Positions 24,280 to 32,932 of a stretch of DNA of 64,000 nucleotides are shown here, piece by piece (positions within the stretch are counted from its first letter, which is position 1; every line of letters starts with the position of its first letter). The position numbers were made by a program, and so were the translations under genes. The stretch spans positions 1 through 64,000 of the forward strand of contig JAIQFH010000039.1 of assembly GCA_020073385.1 (NCBI GenBank), read 5' to 3'. The notes under the pieces are model-generated. The model was not told where the DNA came from and did no database searches. It saw only the letters and a list, made by a program, of their open reading frames with translations. This stretch comes from Terriglobia bacterium (GTDB lineage Bacteria > Acidobacteriota > Terriglobia > Terriglobales > Acidobacteriaceae).

Positions 24280-25710
24280 ATGAGAAGCACGGCCACATTT
24301 GACAGCTTCCCCGCATCGAAGATGCAAATGTTGCGGCTGATGGTGGCTCACCTGCTTTTCGGCGCGACCTTCTGTCTCGCACAAAGCGCGACGCAGAACT
24401 CTGTGTCTTGCGAGCTGCCGAACAACACGAGCGCCAGTCCTGATTATCGCGGCAGTCACGCGAATATCCGAGCGGCAAACGTGAGCAAGCTTCCCATTCG
24501 CTCTCTGCTATATGAGGGCGCGGAAACCCGCATCTACACCCGCTTCATGCCTTGGTTTGGCGACGCCAAACATCGCGACCTCGGATATCGCTCCGATGAA
24601 CCGCGCCAGGTAAGCCGTCAGGTTTCCGACATGCGCAGCCGCGGCATCGACGGTGCCATCGTCGACTGGTATGGGCCCAAATCCGGTTCCAAAAACGAGA
24701 GCACGATCCTGCTGATGCACGAAGCCGAACGCCAGAACTTCGAGTTCGCCATCTCCGAGGACGCCGGCTCTCTCGGGGATTGCCAGAAGCGCGGCTGCAA
24801 CGTCACCGATCAACTGATCTCCGATCTCACTTACGCTGCAGAGCACTTTGAGAATTCCTCTGCCTACGTGCGCTTTCAGGATCGTCCCGCCGTGTTCTTC
24901 TTCGGCCTCGAGAAATACCCGATCGATTGGCGCCGGGTGCGCGAGTCTCTCCCGCTGCGGCCTTTGTTCTTCTTTCGGAATTCCGGCACCTTCGCCAATC
25001 CCGATGCTGATGGCGCCTACTCCTGGTTGGCTCCTGAGACCGTGAGTTCGTCTGATCCGATGGCCATGCAATACCTTGAGCGCTTTTACTCCAAGGCTCA
25101 GGCTTCAGACAAAATTGCCATGGGCTCCGCTTACAAAGGTTTCGACGATGCCGAGGCCAGTTGGGGAAAGGGCCGCGTAATCGATGCACAATGCGGTCAG
25201 ACCTGGCTTGCCACCTTCGCCCTGGTTGGGCACTTCTACTCCTCGCGGCATCAGCTCCCCGCGCTGATCATCCCCACTTGGAATGACTATGAGGAAGGCA
25301 CAGAGATCGAGTCAGGCATCGACAATTGCGTAAGTGTCCGCGCATCCATCTCGGAAAAAGACCTTTCCTGGTCGATCTCTGGCCGTGAGAATACGCTCGA
25401 TCATGTGGCGATCCTCGCCCACGAACCCTACGGATGGGCTGAGATCCAGCAACGGCCAGGAAAATCCGGCAGCATCGAACTCCGCGACCTGCATCTGGAA
25501 TCCGGAACGACCACCCTCTGCGTCCAGGCAATCGGCAAACCATCGTTTGTGAATCATTCCTCCGGCCCGCTCCCGCTGAACGAATCAAGCAAACCGGGGC
25601 GGGAATTCTCACCCTTTCGCAAACAAACTGCGCGAAAGGAGGGCCACCCTCCACGCTGGTGGATCAGCTGGCCTTACAGGCGGCGCCGCTGGACCAGAGC
25701 ATTTTCATGA
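24280..25710 (+). CDS. GH71/GH99-like glycoside hydrolase
   Basis: This 476-residue exported protein has a signal-like hydrophobic stretch (about 17-35, MVAHLLFGATFCLAQ) and a TIM-barrel hydrolase domain resembling GH71/GH99. Diagnostic segments are YTRFMPWFGDAKH, then QVSDMRSRGIDGAIVDWYGP, DRPAVFFFGLEKY and IIPTWNDYEEGTEIESG. GH99 enzymes cut internal alpha-mannosides; GH71 cuts alpha-1,3-glucan. The substrate is not predictable here. From about residue 441 the protein reads through a repeat (25608-25645) into a basic tail (RWWISWPYRRRRWTR) that is not part of the fold, and its end overlaps the converging protease gene by 47 bp. Start codons at 24322 or 24328 are alternatives. Confidence 0.7.
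   Translation: MRSTATFDSFPASKMQMLRLMVAHLLFGATFCLAQSATQNSVSCELPNNTSASPDYRGSHANIRAANVSKLPIRSLLYEGAETRIYTRFMPWFGDAKHRDLGYRSDEPRQVSRQVSDMRSRGIDGAIVDWYGPKSGSKNESTILLMHEAERQNFEFAISEDAGSLGDCQKRGCNVTDQLISDLTYAAEHFENSSAYVRFQDRPAVFFFGLEKYPIDWRRVRESLPLRPLFFFRNSGTFANPDADGAYSWLAPETVSSSDPMAMQYLERFYSKAQASDKIAMGSAYKGFDDAEASWGKGRVIDAQCGQTWLATFALVGHFYSSRHQLPALIIPTWNDYEEGTEIESGIDNCVSVRASISEKDLSWSISGRENTLDHVAILAHEPYGWAEIQQRPGKSGSIELRDLHLESGTTTLCVQAIGKPSFVNHSSGPLPLNESSKPGREFSPFRKQTARKEGHPPRWWISWPYRRRRWTRAFS
25608..25645. repeat. CCCACCC-type hairpin repeat inside an ORF 3' end
   Basis: CTCACCCTTTCGC and GCGCGAAAGGAGGG form an imperfect hairpin preceded by GGGAATT. It lies within the reading frame of the GH71/99-like gene and encodes part of its C-terminal tail. 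Confidence 0.55.
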
Positions 25711-26236
25711 TGCATGCAGTTTGCCCGCCGACGCGGATGGGCGGCATGGCCTTCGAGTTCTTGTCATGCAGATATTCGATCAGCCCATCGCCGGATTCGC
25801 CCATGTTCGCGAACATGATGCCGCGGTCATCGTGCTCGTCCATTCCAGCCGCATGAATGAACTCGTGGACCACGATCACTTCTTTCTGTTTCTTTGTCCC
25901 CTTCACCTTTCCCGGAAGAAAGGTCGCGGCAAAGAAGATCTCTTTCGGAGAGGCGTCATAGTAGAACGCACGAGTCTTGCCATGAAGGCGTTCCGGGCTG
26001 AAGTCGGCGCCCGGCGTCACGGTTGTTCCTTGATAGGTGTAATCCGTGTGCCCGTTCGCGAGCACCAGAACAATATTCGCCGATTTCTCGTCTTGGGCCT
26101 TGACGAGGGTTACTCCGAAAGAGAGCCGATTGAACGCTTCTACGGCCGCATTCACCGCATCCGTCCAAGTGTTCGCCTTATTAAATACACTTAGTTCTCC
26201 ACCCTCTCGAACCCTCTTGATCCACGGAATCGCCAT
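25664..26236 (-). CDS. Metzincin-like zinc metalloprotease
   Basis: This 190-residue protein carries the zinc-binding motif HEFIHAAGMDEHD, with His124, Glu125, His128 and His135, and a Met141 in GIMFANM that could form the Met-turn. The spacing after Gly131 is three residues to the third His instead of the usual two of HExxHxxGxxH, a slight departure. The N-terminal segment (NTWTDAVNAAVEAFNRLSFG, then ANIVLVLA) resembles matrixin-type folds. There is no obvious signal peptide. The start ATG at 26236 is not supported by a strong ribosome binding site. It shares its 3' end with the converging hydrolase gene. A papain-like protease follows at 26682. Confidence 0.75.
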   Translation of the reverse strand: MAIPWIKRVREGGELSVFNKANTWTDAVNAAVEAFNRLSFGVTLVKAQDEKSANIVLVLANGHTDYTYQGTTVTPGADFSPERLHGKTRAFYYDASPKEIFFAATFLPGKVKGTKKQKEVIVVHEFIHAAGMDEHDDRGIMFANMGESGDGLIEYLHDKNSKAMPPIRVGGQTACIMKMLWSSGAACKAS

Positions 26237-26432
26237 GTCAAGTCTCCGTCAAGGTACTCGTTCGCATAGACAGCCTACCGCAGTTTCGATTGTGGAATTG
26301 TAAATTCTGTCTGCCGAGTGCCGGTGTTGTGGACGCGAATCGATGCCCAAAACGGGTTATGTCCTCCCGATTGTCTCCAGGTTCTCTGACCAGTTCGCTC
26401 GACTGGTAGAATTACTCGCTTGGAGGTACGTT

Positions 26433-26588
26433 ATGAAGGATTTTTACGAAATTCTACGACAGAAGGAACTGGCGATCGAGCGCGTCCGCAAGGAAATTGC
26501 CGCTCTCAAATTCGTCGCTCCGCTACTTGACGACGGCAACACCAGTCGAACCGGTGAGTCTCCTTCGTCATGGCGCAAAGACACTTAA
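26433..26588 (+). CDS. Small helical protein
   Basis: This 51-residue protein starts MKDFYEILRQKELAIERVRK and continues EIAALKFVAPLLDD, a strongly amphipathic helix. TTGGAGG lies 6 nt before the ATG, one of the best ribosome binding sites in the window, which argues for real translation. I recall similar short proteins from Acidobacteriota, but cannot verify this here. It sits alone between two minus-strand protease genes. The open frame extends upstream to 26343 without support. The function is unknown. Confidence 0.55.
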   Translation: MKDFYEILRQKELAIERVRKEIAALKFVAPLLDDGNTSRTGESPSSWRKDT

Positions 26589-26681
26589 AGAGCAGAGCGA
26601 TGGCAAGAGGCCTTGTGAAATCTGCGAGCCGAGTGGCCCATGGGCACCCGGCTCGCTTGCACGCATCGTTGAGGGTCCAAC

Positions 26682-27695
26682 CTACACGTTGAGTCCAAAT
26701 AGCCCCGTGTTGATCCACTTCAGTCCGAGCACCGACCAGAAATCCTCTGCAAACTGAGAGGTCACATAGTCATACGGTAACCAGCCGTAGCCTGCATCTC
26801 CCCAACTCGTTCCCCACGAATTGCGGATTAGCAAGGCTCCGGTCGTAGCTTTGCTCGAAAATTTATTCGTAATTCTTAGAGTGTCATCGTAGCCAACGGC
26901 TGCCACCGCGTGTCCCGCGAAGGCCCTCTCTCCTGGCGCCGGATACGGGAACGCGCCCTTAACATCTCCCTTGTCATAGCTCGGAAAGACGTAGAAGCCG
27001 AACATAGAAGGAATTCCGGCGGCCAGATACGTCTTAACGCTGTTTAGGATGTTGGGGGGAGTCAGTGTGGTTCCATAGGGATCGTGACAGAAGTAGTTCG
27101 GAACCTCAAAGTCGTCAGCGATCTCATACACAAAGGTGGTTGGTTCTTCATCGAAGGTTCGTTCACCGGAAACCCCGGGTTGTTGCCTGTCTGTGTAGGG
27201 CCAGTAGGTCTCAGGTGGGACGCCAAACATTACCAGGGCAGCCATCGTGGTTCGCAGGTAGGCACCTGTGTCTCCTACCAGGCCCATGAGCTCGCGAGCA
27301 GTCTTGTAAACGAAGAGCCGCGACCCATTGATGTACTTGCCGAATGATCGGTTTTCAAAGTACTCAACCACTCCTACGGCGGCGTTGGCCGTGCAAGAAC
27401 CGAGATTGCCTTGATTCTCCACCGGGCTGCAGTACGGGCGGAGATCAATCTTTGTGGCCAGTTTTGGCATTCTCTTACTTACATCCGGCACACCGAGTTT
27501 TTCAATCATTGGGGTCAGTTTGGGGTGGTCTGGCGTGAAGTCACGCAGATCGGGCATATCTGGTATCCATCCGGTGCCCGCCACTTGGCCAGTCTCGGGC
27601 ACTTCCACGAATCCGAACTTGGGAAATGGCTTAATTGTTACGCGAGCTTCGTTTTCCTTAATCCCTGGCTGCCGTATTTTCGTGACAGCTGACAT
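26682..27695 (-). CDS. Papain-family (C1) cysteine peptidase
   Basis: This 337-residue protein contains the full C1 catalytic set: Gln95 in the oxyanion hole (ENQGNLGSC), Cys101 (GSCTANAA), His262 (GHAVAAVGYD) and Asn292 (RNSWGTSWGDAGYGWLPYD). About 80 residues precede the catalytic domain and may act as a propeptide (the segment GWIPDMPDLRDFTPDHP is typical of C1 proteins in bacteria). No signal peptide is visible, so it may be cytoplasmic or exported by another route. AAAGGAA lies 7 nt upstream of the ATG. It lies near a metzincin-like protease on the same strand. Confidence 0.92.
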   Translation of the reverse strand: MSAVTKIRQPGIKENEARVTIKPFPKFGFVEVPETGQVAGTGWIPDMPDLRDFTPDHPKLTPMIEKLGVPDVSKRMPKLATKIDLRPYCSPVENQGNLGSCTANAAVGVVEYFENRSFGKYINGSRLFVYKTARELMGLVGDTGAYLRTTMAALVMFGVPPETYWPYTDRQQPGVSGERTFDEEPTTFVYEIADDFEVPNYFCHDPYGTTLTPPNILNSVKTYLAAGIPSMFGFYVFPSYDKGDVKGAFPYPAPGERAFAGHAVAAVGYDDTLRITNKFSSKATTGALLIRNSWGTSWGDAGYGWLPYDYVTSQFAEDFWSVLGLKWINTGLFGLNV

Positions 27696-28113
27696 GGTGG
27701 TTCCTTTCTGGAGGCGGTCTGCTTCCTGGCTTTTTTATCACCCAAGCGATCTGCACTTGGTGAGGTTGCTCTTTGGGTTGGAGGGTCTACTAATTGATCA
27801 GAGAGGAGCCCGGGACACAACCGGGGCGTGATACGCATCCCAATCGTGTCTCGACAAATTGGGAACTGCTCCGTGTAGTCTTCGCAGTGTCTCCGATCAC
27901 TCATGTAAGTGATTGCGGACACCACACGCGTGGCATGGTGCAGCTGCCTCAAGGCCGCAAGTCCGTTTGCAGCTAAGATTTTACGGAGACTTCAGGCGAC
28001 TCTGGAATCACAAGTTATTTGAAAGGAATATTTTGGCGTAATCGACCCGAAAGACTACGCGACCGAACCAGCAAGCTCGCTCGAGCGGTCAATCAGCCGT
28101 CAACATCCCGACT
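27696..28113. other. Intergenic stretch
   Basis: About 420 bp upstream of the papain-like gene and at the 3' end of the next minus-strand gene. I see no gene, repeat or RNA. Short frames on both strands look like chance. Confidence 0.45.
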
Positions 28114-28734
28114 TCATGGATGCGCCGGCACATTCGACGCGGCGCAAATAGCCTTGAAGTCGGAGTAGCTGCTGTAGCCCAGGGTCACCGAGGCGTGCTC
28201 GATCATTACACCTGAACGGAATTTGCCACTTGCTTCGCCGCGATCGTCCATTACAAGTTCGGGACCACGCCATCGGCCAAATAGGTCGAAGTATCCCTGG
28301 CGCTGTCCGACGTCAATCAGCTTGTAGTCCAGCAGGCGGAACTCCATCAGGGCATCCTGAGTGCTGCTCCAGTTGCCATAGATCGTGCCGCTGAGCTTCA
28401 GAGGTAACACGACGCCAGGAGCAGTACATAACGAAGCTGTTCCTTGCAGGCCTCCAGTCGGGCGCAGGCCATCAAGGTGAAGTCTTGAAAAGTGAGCTGA
28501 TGGATAGAAGAACACGTAGAGCGGATACGTTCCGGCCTTCGTGACTAGCTTGCCGTAGCCGGACCAGTACAAGAACGGCGTCGAACGGCCACCGATGTGA
28601 AAGGCCCACGGGCTAGTAAGACCCACCGCGCCATAGAAGACGATCACGCACAGTAGGAGAAGTTTGAAGATGTTGGCGAGACATCCGCGGCGGCGCGCCA
28701 TGCGTGGAAGTATATCTCGGAGCGGATTCTCCAC
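28114..28734 (-). CDS. Hypothetical membrane-anchored protein
   Basis: I do not recognise this 206-residue protein. It has a basic N-terminus (ARRRG), one membrane helix (about 23-42, IFKLLLLCVIVFYGAVGL) and an extracytoplasmic domain of about 160 residues with many aromatic and Gly residues (FHIGGRSTPFLYWSGYGKLV, YFDLFGRWRGPELVMDDRGE). The latter segment suggests a beta-rich lipocalin-like or barrel domain. The start is uncertain: GTG 28734 or ATG 28701, neither with a strong ribosome binding site. It is divergent from the RNase T2 gene 41 bp away. Confidence 0.6.
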   Translation of the reverse strand: MENPLRDILPRMARRRGCLANIFKLLLLCVIVFYGAVGLTSPWAFHIGGRSTPFLYWSGYGKLVTKAGTYPLYVFFYPSAHFSRLHLDGLRPTGGLQGTASLCTAPGVVLPLKLSGTIYGNWSSTQDALMEFRLLDYKLIDVGQRQGYFDLFGRWRGPELVMDDRGEASGKFRSGVMIEHASVTLGYSSYSDFKAICAASNVPAHP

Positions 28735-28775
28735 AAAGCGCGGCTGCTGTATAAGGGTAGCGAGGAGCGCCGGTC

Positions 28776-29441
28776 ATGATGAAAAGGTCGCGGGCGCCGA
28801 TTGCGTTGGTGCTGTTGTTTCTGTTGATCGCTGCAGGAGTGCTGCTGGGTTCGAACCGGCATCGGCAGAGACAGCACGCGACCGGACAACCGGGGGCGTT
28901 CGATTACTACGTGCTGGCGCTCTCGTGGTCGCCAGAGTTTTGTCATAGCCATCCGACGAAGGCGGAGTGCGCGTCGGGAAAGTTTGGGTTTGTGGTGCAC
29001 GGGCTGTGGCCGCAGTATGCGGAACGATATCCCGAGAATTGTTCGACTGCGCCGGGTTTGTCGGATCCCTCTCGGATGGCGGACATCATGTCAGATACCG
29101 GGCTGGTCGCGCATGAATGGACTACACATGGGACGTGCAGTGGGCTTGATGCAGACTCTTATTTCAAACTAGTGCGGCGCGCGTTTGAGTCAGTGAAGGT
29201 GCCCGGGCGGTTGGCTACTCCGAAGCAAGGGTTCTCCATCACTCCACAGGAGTTGAAGAAAGAGTTTGTGGCGGCGAATCCCCGGCTGAACGCGGAGGGA
29301 CTGGCAGTCAGTTGCGGGAACAATTATCTGACGGGGATTGATGTTTGCTTTGACAAGCAACTGCAACCGCGGGCTTGTGAAGGTCTGCGCGACTGCCGCG
29401 CCAACAGGATCAAAGTCGCGCCGGTGCGGGGAGCGGAGTAG
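28776..29441 (+). CDS. Ribonuclease T2 family protein
   Basis: This 221-residue exported nuclease has an N-terminal signal or anchor (residues 8-25, IALVLLFLLIAAGVLLG). Both catalytic segments of the T2 family are present: CAS I (FVVHGLWPQ, His75) and CAS II (HEWTTHGTC, His113, Glu114, His118). The typical opening of the mature domain (DYYVLALSWSPEFC) is also present. Conserved cysteines fit T2 disulfides. Such enzymes cut single-stranded RNA to nucleotides, probably to scavenge phosphate or nucleosides outside the cell. It is divergent from the hypothetical membrane protein and convergent with the next gene. Confidence 0.95.
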   Translation: MMKRSRAPIALVLLFLLIAAGVLLGSNRHRQRQHATGQPGAFDYYVLALSWSPEFCHSHPTKAECASGKFGFVVHGLWPQYAERYPENCSTAPGLSDPSRMADIMSDTGLVAHEWTTHGTCSGLDADSYFKLVRRAFESVKVPGRLATPKQGFSITPQELKKEFVAANPRLNAEGLAVSCGNNYLTGIDVCFDKQLQPRACEGLRDCRANRIKVAPVRGAE

Positions 29442-29467
29442 GGGCGCCGCTAGCCGGCCTCAATAAC

Positions 29468-30538
29468 TCACTTCGCCGTCGAGCCGCCGGCTTTTCGTTG
29501 ATCCACTGCCGCGATGAATCCTCCCCAATTCGTGCGCAGGGTCTTGTTGAGATCATCACTGTAGCCGAACACGGCCCAGGGGGATCTCTCGGCCAGCAGG
29601 GTCAACATGGCGTCGACCTTTTTCTGGCGGGCCTGCATCTGCAGGGGCTTGCCGAAGCGGTCGTACATGACGATTTCGTAGGTCTTCCCTGTCGGGATGA
29701 AGTTGGTGTAGTGCTTCGTTACTTTCTTGTAGGCCCAGATCAGATCGGGAATGCGGCAGATGGACAGCCCGAAACGGCTCGGAAGAAATACCCAGGATTG
29801 AGTGATCGTGGCCCGGCTGATCTTGACAGTATTTCCTTGAAGCTCGATGTCGAACTGCTGAGCGACGTCGGCGAGATTCCCATAGATACACGCTCGCTGG
29901 ACCACCGGATGCGAGGAAACATCGGCTCGGCGGCGCATAACTTTTGCGATCAGCCATGCGGCGAGCGCGAACGCGGGGATGCCGAGGGCGAGTGCGATGT
30001 ATCCATCGTCGCGAAAACCCGTGGTGTCCAACATGAAGGGCAGGAAAGCCTGATTGGCGGTGGGATGCTCTTTAAGAAGCGGGGCGACAATATTCGAGCG
30101 CACGTCGGAAGGAAGTTCGCTCAGTTCTCCTGTATAGACCGCACCGCTTTCGTTGGGGCCGCTTTTCACGATAAGCAGGTGCTGGTTGAGCAGGAGGATC
30201 GAGTACTTTGCCTTGACGGTTTCGCGTTTGACCGTTCCTGCCTCGGTTTCGCGCTCAACTTCCTGCAGGCCTGTGTCTGAGGAATCGTCTCCCTTCACCT
30301 TGACGAAATATCGCGACTGCGAAGCGGGCTGCTGTATGGTGACGAGTTGCGGACCGCTGACCTCGAATGGTCCCGCGAAGAAGTTGTAGAGATAGCGCCG
30401 CTCGACGGCGGCATAGCTCACGACCGCCACGATCAGGATGAGGCTCACCAGCAGGAGATTGCGGTTGGTGCGATTGATCTGGCGATCCAGGAAGGTTCCG
30501 TGCATTTGCGCGGATATGGAACTCGATTGAATGTCCAT
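29468..30538 (-). CDS. Conserved two-TM membrane protein (DUF6709-like?)
   Basis: This 356-residue protein has a membrane helix at about 28-46 (LLLVSLILIVAVVSYAAV), an external domain of about 130 residues, a second helix at about 180-198 (IALALGIPAFALAAWLIAKV) and a cytoplasmic domain of about 155 residues. The cytoplasmic part (VVQRACIYGNLADVAQQFD, WVFLPSRFGLSICRIPDLIW) resembles proteins annotated DUF6709 in my memory, but I cannot confirm this. No catalytic motif is seen. The C-terminus is 26 bp from the end of the RNase T2 gene. Confidence 0.65.
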   Translation of the reverse strand: MDIQSSSISAQMHGTFLDRQINRTNRNLLLVSLILIVAVVSYAAVERRYLYNFFAGPFEVSGPQLVTIQQPASQSRYFVKVKGDDSSDTGLQEVERETEAGTVKRETVKAKYSILLLNQHLLIVKSGPNESGAVYTGELSELPSDVRSNIVAPLLKEHPTANQAFLPFMLDTTGFRDDGYIALALGIPAFALAAWLIAKVMRRRADVSSHPVVQRACIYGNLADVAQQFDIELQGNTVKISRATITQSWVFLPSRFGLSICRIPDLIWAYKKVTKHYTNFIPTGKTYEIVMYDRFGKPLQMQARQKKVDAMLTLLAERSPWAVFGYSDDLNKTLRTNWGGFIAAVDQRKAGGSTAK

Positions 30539-30696
30539 ATGTACGGGTCCAGACTTGTTAGTTCATCGTGCTCAGCAGTCGCGGGCTCCGGGCGCGACAA
30601 TGGCTCCGGAAAAAATTCGGAAGGGGGAGATCATACTCCGGCACGCAGCGGTTTGCATTGATAATTGATAAAAGCAGGCGCACCCTAGTTAGGAGC

Positions 30697-30912
30697 TCAC
30701 GGCTGGTGCCACGTGTGGCCGCTCACGGCGATGCGGTTCGCGATGCGATTCATCTGGTGACACCGAGGGCAGGAGCACCGGAGATGAGGATCATCCGGCG
30801 ACGAGGTGTGGCCACATTTCAGGCAGGCGAAGGTATTCTCCGATTGCGCGAACATGGGCTGGAATTCGCTGCCCAGTACACAATAGGGACAGCGGATGAT
30901 CTCTTGCGACAT
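30697..30912 (-). CDS. Small zinc-ribbon protein
   Basis: This 71-residue protein has Cys pairs in CPYC (8-11), CLKC (30-33) and CSCPRC (about 46-51), consistent with one classical zinc ribbon plus an extra CxxC. The remainder is short and polar, ending GHTWHQP. It looks like the small zinc-ribbon proteins often found as single genes; the function is unknown. It lies between two minus-strand genes at spacing too wide for a confident operon. Confidence 0.65.
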   Translation of the reverse strand: MSQEIIRCPYCVLGSEFQPMFAQSENTFACLKCGHTSSPDDPHLRCSCPRCHQMNRIANRIAVSGHTWHQP

Positions 30913-31136
30913 TCTTGCCTGAGCTCCTAACTTTCAACTGGCGCGCCGGCGTTATTCGACGTCAGACGGGAGCCAGCGTTGGTGCCTATCAGGGAGAGCA
31001 CCGAACGGCATTCGGCCGTTCACACGCTTTTTTGAAGTATTTGTAGTTACCTTAGAGGGGTTACGCCACGAAAGGAATGGCCCGTTGGTTCGGGGACATG
31101 GCCCGATGGTACTAGCGCCGCGAGGCTCCCACAGTT

Positions 31137-32468
31137 TTACGGCAGCCACTGAAAGATATTCACGGGTGGAACCGGTTCGCGATTCAGGATGATTTCCAGC
31201 AAGGTCGTCGTGAATGGATAGAAGAGAGCGGGCTTGCCGGGCTTGGTGCCGTCGTAGTCGGAGAGATTGAGGTCGAAGGGGCCGAAGTCCGGAGCCGCGG
31301 CGTTTGAGCCGTAGCCTTGATATCCGACGAGTTCGGTGCCGGTGGAGGCGATGATGCGGGCGATCAGACGTTTGCCGGCGAGAGGAGGCAGGGTGTCGAG
31401 TTGCACGTGAAAGCAGCGGTAGCTGGTGTCGGCGGCGTAGGGATGGACATCGGCCTCGAAGTTGGGGACAGGAGTTTCACTGCCATCGGCTTCAATCACA
31501 ATGATTTCGACAGAGTAGTCTGTGATGGGGTTTCCGTGGCTGTCGGTGGCGTGCACGACGAATTGTTGCCAGCGGTTGTTCGCCAGTTTGGCGCGCGCTT
31601 GCTGGACGACTTGGGCGTTAGCGACATCGATGGCGTGAAACTTGTCGAAGTCAGGCTTACTGTTGACGTTCAGAGCTTTGAGCACCAGAGAGATGAGTTC
31701 TTGCGGAGGCTCGCTAAGGATCTGTCCGTGGTTGAGCCCAGCCACCGGAATCAGCGGAATGTCGAGCAGGTTGCTCCAGTCAGCCCACTGAACGCTGGGC
31801 TGGCCGAGGTTGAGAGTGATCTTGCGAGTATTGAGGGCGACGCCGGACCAGCGCACGACGCCATCACTTCCTTTCTGATCGCCGGGAAGGAAAATTTCCG
31901 CCAGTTTACCGTAGTCGTCGGTTCCGTCGAAGACGAACACGTAGGGAGTGTCGTTGTTAGTGCCGTACAACTTGGTATTGATGAGATCCTTATGCGCGAG
32001 ATCCCACGTATAGGCGCTGCCGAGTTCGAGATTGCTGAGAACCAAGTTTCCTGACGCGAGAAAGTCCGGGCCAAATTGCTTGCTGCCCATGAAGATTCTG
32101 CCCAGCAGACTTCGGCCCTTGGCGGCCAGTGGAGATCCGAAGGTGGCGGGCGCGAGGGCCACTAGATGTTTGAGCAATCCCTGGCGCGAGGTTTGCGTAT
32201 TGGAAGCGGTGAGCCAGGAGCGCAGGACGAGCATACCGGTGGAATGCACCATGGCGTCGAAGGGAGTCTTGTCGAGTCCCTTGTCGCGCAAGGCGTGCTG
32301 GAAACCGTTGCCGATGTCATCGACGGTGACTTCGTTGTTCAAGGTGACGTAGTTGCCAACCGAGACCTCTTCGATCTTTCGCCCGGCCGCCAGGAGGGCA
32401 TTTTTCCAGGTGGAGAAGGCTTGTCCAGAGCTGCTATACCCGTGGAGCAGAACGAGTGGGTTGGACAC
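31137..32468 (-). CDS. Lipase-like alpha/beta hydrolase
   Basis: This 443-residue protein opens with NPLVLLHGYSSSGQAF, where His9-Gly10 forms the oxyanion motif of lipases. The nucleophile elbow reads AMVHSTGM (Ser76), so the first Gly of GxSxG is replaced by Val. A catalytic His candidate lies in VAGLNHGQIL. The last 150 residues form a separate beta-type domain (NRWQQFVVHATDSHGNPITD, then DTSYRCFHVQLDTLP) that may mediate binding. GTG 32468 was chosen because GAGGTG lies just upstream and the family motif follows at once; the frame is open to 32609. No signal peptide is present. Confidence 0.75.
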   Translation of the reverse strand: MSNPLVLLHGYSSSGQAFSTWKNALLAAGRKIEEVSVGNYVTLNNEVTVDDIGNGFQHALRDKGLDKTPFDAMVHSTGMLVLRSWLTASNTQTSRQGLLKHLVALAPATFGSPLAAKGRSLLGRIFMGSKQFGPDFLASGNLVLSNLELGSAYTWDLAHKDLINTKLYGTNNDTPYVFVFDGTDDYGKLAEIFLPGDQKGSDGVVRWSGVALNTRKITLNLGQPSVQWADWSNLLDIPLIPVAGLNHGQILSEPPQELISLVLKALNVNSKPDFDKFHAIDVANAQVVQQARAKLANNRWQQFVVHATDSHGNPITDYSVEIIVIEADGSETPVPNFEADVHPYAADTSYRCFHVQLDTLPPLAGKRLIARIIASTGTELVGYQGYGSNAAAPDFGPFDLNLSDYDGTKPGKPALFYPFTTTLLEIILNREPVPPVNIFQWLP

Positions 32469-32612
32469 GATGCACCTCGCGTGTGTGGGCGGAAATTGTA
32501 GCACCCTTGAATTACGGTGCGGCTGAAAGTCGCGCGCCCTTACAAAACAAGAACGCGAATCGGCTTTCCAGTAAATTGCTAGGGAATTCACCTTACACGG
32601 GACACGCAATCA

Positions 32613-32879
32613 TGCCGGATTTGTTTTTTACGTCAGACAATATGGCTCCAACGGCATCTGATTTTGCTGGTTGCTCCGGGGCCGCACGCGATCAAAATCG
32701 CGCTGCCGGGATATCAGACGTTTGAAACACAGATCAGCCCGGTGGCACGTCAGAAAGTTGAAGTGAAGACCGATCTGCTGAAGAGTGCGGGAAACAGTGA
32801 TGATCCGCTGATCAATGGGAATGCGGGGGAGGAGAATCCTCCGGCACCGCCTCCGGATGCGGCGCCTCCACCACAGTAG
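32613..32879 (+). pseudogene. PEGA-domain gene remnant
   Basis: Frame from 32664 encodes LLVAPGPHAIKIALPGYQTF and VARQKVEVKTDLLK, the C-terminal half of a PEGA domain, followed by a Pro/Ala-rich tail. The preceding residues (SDNMAPTASD) are in another frame. Removing one T from the run at 32662-32665 joins them as TASD-LLVAPG, so the gene carries a single-base frameshift. The 5' part, including any signal peptide, is missing. It may instead be a sequencing error in a homopolymer. Confidence 0.5.
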
Positions 32880-32932
32880 TTGATTCCTAGTAGTGAATGC
32901 GGCCTGACTCGTGACTAGAATGGCAGGTCGCT

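Noticed and set aside
29498-30280. 260-codon plus-strand frame
   Set aside because: Antisense to the two-TM membrane protein gene.
31317-32054. 245-codon plus-strand frame
   Set aside because: Antisense to the lipase-like gene; no homology features of its own.
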